Shown one piece after another: positions 49,778-59,553 of a stretch of DNA of 64,000 bases; within the stretch, counting starts at the first letter, position 1; each line of letters starts with the position of its first letter. The notes under the pieces were generated by a model. It worked only from the letters and a program-made list of their open reading frames with translations, did not search any database and had not been told where the DNA came from. The translations under genes and the position numbers were made by a program. Location: assembly GCF_009498455.1 (NCBI RefSeq), contig NZ_CP045644.1:5335001-5399000 (forward strand), given 5' to 3'. This DNA is from Variovorax paradoxus (GTDB taxonomy: Bacteria; Pseudomonadota; Gammaproteobacteria; Burkholderiales; Burkholderiaceae_C).

Positions 49778-50470
49778 TCAGGGCGCGTTGGCCGTTGCGC
49801 CGGAGATCGCGCCACCCGCGGTGCCGCCGCCGTTGCTGAAGCCCGCTGCGTTGCCCACGGCGAAGTTGATGACGCCCGAGGAGCCGCCGGTCGAACCCGA
49901 GGTGGCCGAGGTCGTCGTGCCGTTGACGATGCCGTTGACCGCACCCGAATTGGCGCTGAAGCCAGCCGTCGTGCCCGAGGTGCGCGTCACCACGGCGAGA
50001 CCGCCGCCGGGGCCTGCAGCGGTGGCTGCGGTGTTGTTGGTGGTCGAGCCGGCTGCGCCGCCCGCAGCACCGCTCACGGGGTTCGCACCGCCGCCGGCGT
50101 AGTTGGCATTGGCGCTCGAGGTCGCATTGGCCTGTGCGTTCGCACCGCCTGCGGCCACGCCGTTGCCGGTCGTTGCAGCCACGCTGGTCACGCGGCCTTG
50201 CGTGGTGGCCGCGCCGCTGGCCGTGGCGCCACCGAAGCGCAGGAACGAATTGCCCGCTGCGCCGCCCGCCGCGTTGGCCGTGGCCGACGAGGTGGAGCTG
50301 GCTGCGTTGTAACTGAGTGCGCTGCCCGTTCCGGAGCTGGCGGCGACCGAGCCCGCCGAGCTGGAGGAACCGGTCGTGGTGTTGGTGACGGCGAGCGCCA
50401 CGCTGCTGCCGGTTGCGGTCCCGATGCCAGCCACGAGAACCACTGCCATGGCGATAAGAGTCTTCTTCAT
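49778..50470 (-). CDS. Secreted Ala/Gly/Ser/Thr-rich low-complexity protein
   Basis: A 230-aa exported protein (signal MKKTLIAMAVVLVAGIGTATGSS). The mature part is almost wholly Ala, Gly, Ser, Thr and Asn with few charged residues, in irregular repeats such as ANAQANATSSANANYAGGG. It has no Cys. Such composition is seen in fibre, matrix and amyloid-like surface proteins; no domain is recognisable. It is divergent from a two-component regulator across a 379-bp A/T-rich region and is the first gene of a three-gene secreted cluster. Confidence 0.78.
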   Translation of the reverse strand: MKKTLIAMAVVLVAGIGTATGSSVALAVTNTTTGSSSSAGSVAASSGTGSALSYNAASSTSSATANAAGGAAGNSFLRFGGATASGAATTQGRVTSVAATTGNGVAAGGANAQANATSSANANYAGGGANPVSGAAGGAAGSTTNNTAATAAGPGGGLAVVTRTSGTTAGFSANSGAVNGIVNGTTTSATSGSTGGSSGVINFAVGNAAGFSNGGGTAGGAISGATANAP

Positions 50471-50849
50471 GATGCTTCCTCGATAGTGTTGAAACGAACC
50501 CGATGGCCGGCGAATCCGGCCATCAGCGACGGTCAGCGAGCACGGAGTGAAGGGATTCCGTTGCGACCGGAAGGCAGTTTCAGCGGGGGGAAGCGAACGA
50601 AAAATGCCTCAGGCTGGGTAGAGGAAGGCTATGGCGAAAGCAATGCCCGAAGGCGTTTTCGGCGGGGGCAAAGAGCCGGTTCCAGGCCCTGTTCCCCTCG
50701 CGGGGACTATCACTTTGGTTCACAATCTGGCAATATTGCAACCGAAAGAAACCAAGGTAATCAAAAAAACCGATAGACGGAAAAAGAGTAGAAATCGATT
50801 AACTTTTGTTCACGAAGTCGCAACTTTTATCTGTGACAAGGGGGCGTAA
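50471..50849. promoter_or_regulatory. Long divergent control region, secreted cluster / response regulator
   Basis: No convincing gene lies in these 379 bases. A perfect 9-bp stem GATGGCCGG/CCGGCCATC (50502-50524) sits just before the ribosome-binding site of the 230-aa gene. The A/T-rich right half contains the palindrome GCAATATTGC (50730-50739) and two similar 21-base direct repeats, beginning CTTTGGTTCAC (50713) and CTTTTGTTCAC (50803) and spaced 90 bp apart. They are candidate response-regulator sites. Confidence 0.5.
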
Positions 50850-51644
50850 ATGGAAAACGATCTCGACATTTCATTGACCGATGTCGGTGGTGGCGCTAGG
50901 AAATTCTCCAATCCTGGCCAGTTCGGAGGGCTCCTCGCGCCCTCGGCAGATACCCTGCCGTGGCCGGACTACCTCATGGGCCAGGAAACCAAGCCCGTTC
51001 GTGTCCTGCTCGTCGACGACGACCCCTTTGTCCGCCGCGTCATCGCCCAGGAACTGCTGGGCGACCTGCGCATCCAGCTCGAAGGCCAGGCCGGCTCCCT
51101 GCGCGAGGGCCGGCGCCTCCTGATGCAGCATGAATTCGATGTGCTCATGGTCGACATCCGCCTCGGGGACGGCAGCGGATTCGAGCTCATCGAAGAAGCC
51201 AAGAAGCACCGCAGCGCCGCCGAGATCATCGTCATTTCCGCGCTGGAAGACGAGCCTCAGGTACTGCACGCCTTCGAGCTCGGCGCCTCGGGTTACCTGG
51301 TGAAGAACGCCTGGTTCCAGAGCTACGCCCAGGCCGTGCTGCAGGTGGTGAACGGCGGTGCCGCCATCACCCCCCGGCTGGCGCGCCGGCTGCTCGTGCA
51401 CCTGGACCACCAGCGCGCCAATCCGAGCCCGGTGCGCCCGCCGGACAGCAAGGCGACCCTGTCCGCACGGGAGCGCGAAGTGTTGCGACTTGTAGCCACG
51501 GGGTACGTGACCGAAGAGATCGCGCTGCAACTCACCATCAGCGCCCAGACGGTGAACGCGCACGTCAAGAACATCTACCGCAAGCTGCACGCCCACACCC
51601 GCGCGCAGGCCGTGAGCTTCGCCTCGCACCGGGGGCTGCTCTAG
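50850..51644 (+). CDS. LuxR/NarL family response regulator
   Basis: A 264-aa DNA-binding response regulator with an unusual 45-residue N-terminal extension before the receiver. Receiver residues are the Asp cluster in LLVDDDPF (54-60), phospho-acceptor Asp102 in MVDIRLGDG, Ser130, and Lys152 in YLVKNAW. The LuxR HTH (about 198-255) reads LSAREREVLRLVATGYVTEEIALQLTISAQTVNAHVKNIYRKL. AAGGGGG precedes the start. It is followed by its likely kinase gene 40 bp later and is divergent from the secreted-protein cluster, its probable target. Confidence 0.92.
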   Translation: MENDLDISLTDVGGGARKFSNPGQFGGLLAPSADTLPWPDYLMGQETKPVRVLLVDDDPFVRRVIAQELLGDLRIQLEGQAGSLREGRRLLMQHEFDVLMVDIRLGDGSGFELIEEAKKHRSAAEIIVISALEDEPQVLHAFELGASGYLVKNAWFQSYAQAVLQVVNGGAAITPRLARRLLVHLDHQRANPSPVRPPDSKATLSAREREVLRLVATGYVTEEIALQLTISAQTVNAHVKNIYRKLHAHTRAQAVSFASHRGLL

Positions 51645-51684
51645 GGCGCGCTTCGGGCGCGCCGCGTTCGCAGCGGAGCCACCG

Positions 51685-52650
51685 ATGCTCGCGCCCGCGC
51701 CCCAGCTCCCGCCGTACTTCCTGGAGGACCAGTTCGTGTGGCTTTCGATCGCTGCCTGGTGTGTGCTCCTGATCTGGCTCTGGCCGCACGCCTCGCGCCA
51801 GCGAAGGATGCTGTGGGTGTGGCTGGCATTCGCGCTGCACCTGACACCGGTGGCGGGGCAGGCGATTCGCGCGACCTCCGCGATCACCACGCTGGGTACC
51901 GAGGCGCCGATCGCCTTCTGGGCCCTGCAGGGCGTCAACGCCGCCGTACTTTGCATGATCGTCGGCACGTGGTACCTCACGCGGCGCCGCCTCTTGCGCA
52001 ACCGCCAGGCGCAGGCCGTGCTCGCGGAGCGCCGCCGCATCGCCAGCGACCTGCATGACGGCGTCGGCTCGCGGCTGGTGGCGCTCATGGCCAGCTACGA
52101 CCCGCGCTCCGCCGACGCCCGCGAGCTGTCGATGGCCCTGCAGGCCTGCCTGCTGGAGCTGCAGATGACGGTCGATTCCCTCGACGACCAGGCCGACACC
52201 AGCATCGGCGAGCGTCTGGGTCATTTGCGTTACCGCCTGCAACCGGCGTTCGACCGGCTCGGCATCACGCTCGTGTGGAACGTGCAGGACGTGGCGCTGT
52301 CGCCGCCGCTGTCGTCCGAAGCCGCGATGCAGCTGTGCCGCATCGCGCAGGAGGCCTTGTCGAACGTGCTGCGCCATTCGCAGGCCACCCGCGTCGAAGT
52401 GCGCTTTGGCCCGCGCGAGCGCTCGCACGGGCTGGTGCTCGAAGTGCTCGACGACGGCCGCGGCCTGGGTGCGGCGGCCGGCCAGGCCGGGGGCAAGGGG
52501 TTGCGCAGCATGCGCGAGCGCGCCGACGCGCTGCACGGCGAGCTGGCCGTCATGGACGCGGTGCCGCACGGGCTGCGCGTCCGGCTCGTGATGCCCGGTG
52601 ACGTGCTGCCACAGGCGGCGGTTGCGGCGCAGGCCGAGCGCACGTTGTAA
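51685..52650 (+). CDS. Sensor histidine kinase (NarX/DesK-type, HisKA_3)
   Basis: A 321-aa membrane kinase with about three hydrophobic segments (20-34, 42-58 and 78-98) and no large periplasmic domain. The dimerisation box is AERRRIASDLHDGVGSRL with phospho-acceptor His124. The HATPase part shows QLCRIAQEALSNVLRHSQAT (N box) and LEVLDDGRGLG (G1), followed by GKGLRSMRERADAL (G2). It should phosphorylate the LuxR-type regulator just upstream. The signal is unknown and probably sensed in or near the membrane. Confidence 0.9.
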   Translation: MLAPAPQLPPYFLEDQFVWLSIAAWCVLLIWLWPHASRQRRMLWVWLAFALHLTPVAGQAIRATSAITTLGTEAPIAFWALQGVNAAVLCMIVGTWYLTRRRLLRNRQAQAVLAERRRIASDLHDGVGSRLVALMASYDPRSADARELSMALQACLLELQMTVDSLDDQADTSIGERLGHLRYRLQPAFDRLGITLVWNVQDVALSPPLSSEAAMQLCRIAQEALSNVLRHSQATRVEVRFGPRERSHGLVLEVLDDGRGLGAAAGQAGGKGLRSMRERADALHGELAVMDAVPHGLRVRLVMPGDVLPQAAVAAQAERTL

Positions 52651-52729
52651 CCATGCCGCGGGGGTACCCGGCGGGACGCATCTTCGCCTATGGCAAACTT
52701 CCGCGCTTTGCCAGGGACGCGCTCAAGAC

Positions 52730-55105
<2,376 letters not shown>

Positions 55106-55145
55106 GCACCCCGCGGACCGCACGTTTCTTGCAAACACCACCGGC

Positions 55146-56222
55146 ATGAAAGCCCTGCGCATCTACGCCGGCCCCGCGGCCCGCCAGCACATCGAGCAGC
55201 ACGGCCTGCGACCGCAGGACGTGCGCACCATTCCCGGCGCGGCGGGCGGGCCCAAGGGGTTGATCCTCGGGCCGCTCGATCGCTTCATCTTCGGGCGCTG
55301 GCTCACGCAGTCGAGCCAGCCGGTGGACCTGGTGGGCGCGTCGATCGGCGCGTGGCGGCTGGCGACGGCGTGCCTGTCGGACCCGGAGGCCGCCTTTGGG
55401 CGCTTCGAGCACGACTACGTACGCCAGCAGTTCGAAGTGCCACCGGGCCAGAAGCGGCTCAGCCCGCACCAGCTCAGCGAGCGCTTCGCAGAAAGCCTCG
55501 ACACCTTCTATGGCGGACGCATCGGCGAGGTGCTGGGCCATTCGCGCTACCGGTTGCATGTGGTGACCTCGCGCGGGCGCCACATCCTCGGGCGCGAGGG
55601 CAGGGCGCGCACGCCGGTCGGCTACCTGGGCGCCTTTGCGAGCAACAGCCTGCATCGCAAGAGCCTGGGCGCGTGGCTGGAGCGCTGCGTGTTCTCCACG
55701 CCCGGCGCGGCCTTGCCTTTCGGCACGACCGACTTCCGTACGCGACAGCATGCGCTGAGCGAGGCCAACTTCAACCGGGTGCTGCAGGCCTCGTGCTCCA
55801 TTCCGTTTTTGCTGGCCGCGGTGCACGACATTCCGGGCGCGCCGCGCGGCGCCTACTGGGACGGCGGCATCACCGACTACCACCTGCACCTCGACTACCA
55901 GCCTGTCGACGAAGGCATCGTGCTGTACCCGCATTTCCAGCAGGCCGTGGTGCCGGGCTGGCTCGACAAGGGGCTGCGCTGGCGCCACAAGTCGACGCGC
56001 TTTCTCGACCGCATGGTGGTGCTCGCGCCGAATCCCGACTGGGTGAAGACGCTGCCGCACGGCAAGCTGCCCGACCGCAAGGACTTCATCCGCTTCGCGA
56101 ACGACGCCCAGGCGCGCATCTCTGCGTGGGGCCAAGCCACGCGTGAGGCGACGCGGCTGTCGGACGAGTTCGAGGCCTGGCTCGGCGACGACGGGCGTTC
56201 GCGCGACATCCTGCCGCTCTGA
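55146..56222 (+). CDS. Patatin-like phospholipase family protein
   Basis: A 358-aa lipid acyl hydrolase-like protein. The glycine-rich oxyanion loop is GAAGGPKG (31-38). The nucleophile Ser67 lies in GASIGAW (G-x-S-x-G), and the catalytic Asp is in WDGGITD near residue 239, forming the Ser-Asp dyad of patatins. There is no signal peptide. It lies 40 bp after tex on the same strand. The substrate is unknown. It resembles a bacterial patatin branch separate from ExoU and RssA. Confidence 0.83.
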   Translation: MKALRIYAGPAARQHIEQHGLRPQDVRTIPGAAGGPKGLILGPLDRFIFGRWLTQSSQPVDLVGASIGAWRLATACLSDPEAAFGRFEHDYVRQQFEVPPGQKRLSPHQLSERFAESLDTFYGGRIGEVLGHSRYRLHVVTSRGRHILGREGRARTPVGYLGAFASNSLHRKSLGAWLERCVFSTPGAALPFGTTDFRTRQHALSEANFNRVLQASCSIPFLLAAVHDIPGAPRGAYWDGGITDYHLHLDYQPVDEGIVLYPHFQQAVVPGWLDKGLRWRHKSTRFLDRMVVLAPNPDWVKTLPHGKLPDRKDFIRFANDAQARISAWGQATREATRLSDEFEAWLGDDGRSRDILPL

Positions 56223-56229
56223 GCGCACC

Positions 56230-56247
56230 TTGTCCCTTCGGGGACAA
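56230..56247 (+). terminator. Hairpin with UUCG tetraloop after the patatin gene
   Basis: TTGTCCC (56230-56236), TTCG, GGGACAA (56241-56247): a perfect 7-bp stem capped by the very stable cUUCGg loop, 7 bp after the patatin stop. It lacks a U-run but is well placed as an RNA 3' end. Confidence 0.55.
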
Positions 56248-56328
56248 ACCCTGAGAGCCAGTGCGCGAGGGCGCTTCGAGAATGGCCCGATTCATTCTCA
56301 GAAGATGCCATCCGAAGGGTTCCCGACC

Positions 56329-57315
56329 ATGCCGCACGCCACGCTCTCCCGCCGCCGTTTTTCCCTTGCCACGGCCGCCGCCGCTGCCAGCCTCGCCGCA
56401 CCGTCTTTCGCGCAGAGTGCGTGGCCGAACAAGCCGATCCGCATCGTCGTGCCCTACACGCCGGGCGGCTTCACCGACCAGATGGCGCGGCTGGTGCAGG
56501 CCGGCCTGCAGACGCGGCTCGGCCAGCCCGTGGTGATCGACAACAAGCCCGGTGCCAACAGCCTGATCGGCGTCGATGCCGTGGCCAAGGCCGCGCCCGA
56601 CGGCAGCACCTTCGGCGTCGTCATCGCGGCCTACACGGCCAACACCACGCTGTACCCCAAGCTGCCCTACGACCCGCGCAAGGACCTCGTGGGCGTGTCG
56701 CTCATGGGCGTGTCGCCGCTGCTCGCGGCGGTGAACAACGATGCGCCGTTCAAGACCGCGCGCGAGCTCATCGACTACGCGCGCGCGCATCCCGGCAAGA
56801 TCAGCTTTGGCTCGTCGGGCAACGGCTCGGCGGCGCACCTCACGAGCGAGCTGTGGAAGTCGCTCACGCAGACCTACATGATCCACATCCCGTACCGCGG
56901 CGCGGTGCCTGCGCTGACCGACCTGATGGGCGGGCAGATCCAGCTGTTCTTCGACGCGCCCACGGGCCTTATCAACCAGGGCAAGGCCGGCAAGGTGCGG
57001 CTGATCGGCGTGGCCGGCGACAAGCGCCTGCCGGCCGTGCCCGACGTGCCCACCTTCATCGAGCAAGGTTTTGCGGGCTTCACCGGCAGCACCTGGGCCG
57101 GCATGCTGGCGCCGGCAGGCACGCCGCGCGAGATCGTCAAGCGCATGTCCGAAGAGGTCGCGCGCATCATCAAGAGCGACGAGACGCGCGCCAAGCTCGA
57201 TGCCATGGGCACCTTCCCCGCGGGCAGCACGCCCGAGGAGTTCGACGCCTTCATCGCGGCCGAGACCACCAAGTGGGGCAAGGTGATCCGCACCGCGGGC
57301 GTCAAGCTGGAGTGA
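56329..57315 (+). CDS. Bug/TctC family periplasmic solute-binding protein
   Basis: A 328-aa periplasmic binding protein. The leader MPHATLSRRRFSLATAAAAASLAAPSFAQS carries a twin-arginine-like SRRRFSL motif, so Tat export is possible. The Bug hallmarks are KPIRIVVPYTPGGFTDQMAR, APDGSTFGVVIAAY, HIPYRGAVPALTDLMGGQIQ and GFAGFTGSTWAGMLAPAGTP. The ATG at 56329 has GAAGGG upstream and is preferred over one at 56305. No transporter partner genes lie nearby; the ligand is unknown. It is convergent with the T6SS cargo operon. Confidence 0.92.
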   Translation: MPHATLSRRRFSLATAAAAASLAAPSFAQSAWPNKPIRIVVPYTPGGFTDQMARLVQAGLQTRLGQPVVIDNKPGANSLIGVDAVAKAAPDGSTFGVVIAAYTANTTLYPKLPYDPRKDLVGVSLMGVSPLLAAVNNDAPFKTARELIDYARAHPGKISFGSSGNGSAAHLTSELWKSLTQTYMIHIPYRGAVPALTDLMGGQIQLFFDAPTGLINQGKAGKVRLIGVAGDKRLPAVPDVPTFIEQGFAGFTGSTWAGMLAPAGTPREIVKRMSEEVARIIKSDETRAKLDAMGTFPAGSTPEEFDAFIAAETTKWGKVIRTAGVKLE

Positions 57316-57330
57316 TCGCCCCTCGCTGCT

Positions 57331-57717
57331 TCAGGGCGCCAGCACCAGCACCTTGAACTGGCTGGGCACGATGCGCATGCCCACGATGTTGCAGCGGTTC
57401 TGCACCGCCAGGCTGGTCATGCGCGTGCAGGGCGTGCCCTTGAGCAGCACCGTGAACGCGCCCGTGATGTGGCGCGACGGCCCCATCACGGTCTGCGACA
57501 CCACGCCCATCAGCACACCGGCGTTGTCGCCGTTGGTGATCGGCGTGGTGGTCGCCATGTTGTGCACGGGCGTGCCGCCGTACAGGATGTTCCAGGCGTT
57601 GGGCAGGGCCGTCGGCCCGAGCGCGATGTTGGGGTAGGGCACGGGCAGCGCGGGCGGTGTCTTGCAGACATCGGGAAACGCGAGGTCCATTCCCATCATC
57701 TGTGCGTTGGCGAACAT
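57331..57717 (-). CDS. DUF4150 domain protein (PAAR-like T6SS tip)
   Basis: A 128-aa PAAR-like protein. The DUF4150 pattern is FPDVCKTPPALPVPYPNIALGPT at the start, then GGTPVHNMATTTPITNGDNAGVLMGVVSQTVMGPSRHITG and LKGTPCTRMTSLAVQN. DUF4150 proteins sharpen the VgrG spike and usually carry or precede effectors. Here the gene has no C-terminal toxin domain and is last in the operon. It lies 28 bp after the DUF3540 gene. Confidence 0.9.
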   Translation of the reverse strand: MFANAQMMGMDLAFPDVCKTPPALPVPYPNIALGPTALPNAWNILYGGTPVHNMATTTPITNGDNAGVLMGVVSQTVMGPSRHITGAFTVLLKGTPCTRMTSLAVQNRCNIVGMRIVPSQFKVLVLAP

Positions 57718-57745
57718 GGCGAAAGCTCCTTTTTCTCTGTCTGCA

Positions 57746-58432
57746 TCAACCCATGTGGATCTGTTCGGCGTCGACCTTCACCAGCGCCTGGCTGGTCACG
57801 AAGGTGTTCTTCGCGTGCAGGCGCAGGCTTTCCGAAGCCTGCATGTCGATCTGGCCCGCGCGCACCTGCTCGACCTCTTCGGTGAGGCGAAAGCTCGAGC
57901 GCGTGAGCAGGCTCAGGCGATCGAGCACGGTTTCGAGCGTACGGCCCACGAAGCGCGCGACCAGTGTGGTCACGCGCACTTCGGCGCCGCGGTAGGCCAT
58001 GTCGGTGATGTCGACGGTGGCCTTGTCGGCCTGAAGTGCGAACGCAGAGGCTTGCAGCGCGATGCCACCGCGGCGCGAGCGGATCGTGAGGTCGCCGTCG
58101 CTCACGAGCTGCGACTGGCTGGGGTCCGCCTGCGTGACGACGGCGATGAGGAACAGCTGGTCGCGCTGCGGCCCGGCCACGAGCACGACGTCGCCCGTGT
58201 TGGGCTGGAGCAGGCAGCTCGCGGCGCGCGGGCAGTGCCAGGGCGCGCCGCCTTGCTGCGGCTCGACAACGAAGCGGCCGTCGGGCAGCGTTTGCACGAC
58301 GGTGCCGAGCGCACTGCCGGTCCAGGGCGGGGCGGCGACCGACGGCAGCGGCTTGCGCAGCAGCGCGTGCATCTCAGTCTCAGGCGCAGTCGACGGCGGC
58401 AAGACAGGTTCGCGAACGGCGCGGTGGTTCAT
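57746..58432 (-). CDS. DUF3540 domain protein, T6SS accessory
   Basis: A 228-aa protein of the DUF3540 family, found in T6SS cargo operons with DUF2169 and DUF4150. The conserved part is GTVVQTLPDGRFVVEPQQGG..ASCLLQPNTGDVVLVAG, followed by LTIRSRRGGIALQA, a repetitive beta-rich segment, and a C-terminal helix-to-beta region. It has no signal peptide. Its start overlaps the pentapeptide gene stop by 4 bp. Confidence 0.87.
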   Translation of the reverse strand: MNHRAVREPVLPPSTAPETEMHALLRKPLPSVAAPPWTGSALGTVVQTLPDGRFVVEPQQGGAPWHCPRAASCLLQPNTGDVVLVAGPQRDQLFLIAVVTQADPSQSQLVSDGDLTIRSRRGGIALQASAFALQADKATVDITDMAYRGAEVRVTTLVARFVGRTLETVLDRLSLLTRSSFRLTEEVEQVRAGQIDMQASESLRLHAKNTFVTSQALVKVDAEQIHMG

Positions 58433-59553
58433 GGCGGGGTGTCCTGTGGATCGGTCGGCAGCGGCCGCCCGAAGGTGTCGCGGCCGGCGCGCTGCGGGCG
58501 GCTCGCGCGGGCCGCGGAAAAGCGCTCGGCCTCGAACAGCGCCGGGTCGCTGTCGAGCACGCCGAGGCGGTCGCTCCAGCGCACGCCGGTCTCGATCGCG
58601 CGGTGCATCTGGGTCCGATGGAAGGTGGCGCCGCGCAGGTCGGCCTCGCTGAGGTCGGCGTACGAAAAGTCCGCGTACACGAGGTGGCTGCGGGCGAACG
58701 CGGTGCGGCGGCAGCTCGCGCGATGGAACACGCACTGTTCGAGCCGCGCGTCCGACAGGTCGGCATCGTCGAGCCGCGCACCGACCCACAGGCTCTGGTC
58801 GAAGTGCCCGCCGCGCGCATCGGCCCGGCGCAGGTCGGCTTCAGGGAACAGGCACTGGGGCGCCTGCACGCCCGACAGCACCGCGCCTTCGAGCTTCGCG
58901 CCCTTGAAGTTGCACTGGCTCAGCCGTGCACCGGCGAAGTTGCAGCCCGTCAGGTCGGCATCGATGAACTGGCAGAGATGAAAGGACTGAGTCGAGAAGT
59001 CCTGCCCCGCGAGGTCGGCCTCGCCGAAGATCACGTTGTGGAAGCTCGCACCCCGGAAGTGCGTGCCGCGCAGCGCCGCGCGGTAGAAGACGGTGGTGTT
59101 CAGCGCCACGGCGTCGAAGCGCGTGCCGTCGAGGCGGCATTCGCCGAACACCGACTTGGTGAGGTCCGCGCGCTCGAAGCCCGCGCCGTCGAGCGTGCTC
59201 TGGTGAAAGGTGGCCTGGCCCGCCTGCGCTTCGGCCATGTCGGCACCGCACAGGTCGGCTTCGTTGAAGACCGCGTGCGCCATCGCCGCTGACCGCAAGT
59301 GCGCGAGGGGCAGGGCGCATCGGTTGAAGGCGGCGTGCTGCAGGTCGGCGGCGTCGAGCACCGCGTCGTCGAAGCGGCAGCTGTCGAACACCGACTCTGT
59401 CAGCAGCGCCGCATGCAGGTTCGCACGACGGAAGTCGCAGGCGCCGAAGCTGCCGCCACGCAGGTCCATGCCGTCGAAGTTCATGCCCTGGAAGTCCTGG
59501 TCCTGGATGTGTTCGCCGCCGCGGATCTTCGCTGCCAGCTCGGCCGGCGTCAT
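58429..59553 (-). CDS. Pentapeptide repeat protein, T6SS cargo operon
   Basis: A 374-aa protein made almost entirely of pentapeptide repeats (A/C/S-D/N-L/F-x-x) from about residue 20 to 330, for example FDGMDLRGGSFGACDFRRANLHAALL. It should form a right-handed quadrilateral beta-helix. A short N-terminal helix (MTPAELAAKIRGGE) precedes the repeats, and a Pro/Arg-rich tail follows. It overlaps the DUF2169 gene by 4 bp. Its role in T6SS loading is unproven; it could be a cargo adaptor or itself secreted. Confidence 0.88.
   Translation of the reverse strand: MTPAELAAKIRGGEHIQDQDFQGMNFDGMDLRGGSFGACDFRRANLHAALLTESVFDSCRFDDAVLDAADLQHAAFNRCALPLAHLRSAAMAHAVFNEADLCGADMAEAQAGQATFHQSTLDGAGFERADLTKSVFGECRLDGTRFDAVALNTTVFYRAALRGTHFRGASFHNVIFGEADLAGQDFSTQSFHLCQFIDADLTGCNFAGARLSQCNFKGAKLEGAVLSGVQAPQCLFPEADLRRADARGGHFDQSLWVGARLDDADLSDARLEQCVFHRASCRRTAFARSHLVYADFSYADLSEADLRGATFHRTQMHRAIETGVRWSDRLGVLDSDPALFEAERFSAARASRPQRAGRDTFGRPLPTDPQDTPP

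Noticed and set aside
50631..50849. A 72-residue plus-strand frame ending just before the response regulator start
   Set aside because: No signal, domain or good ribosome-binding site. The region is A/T-rich control DNA with repeats, and the frame probably exists by chance.
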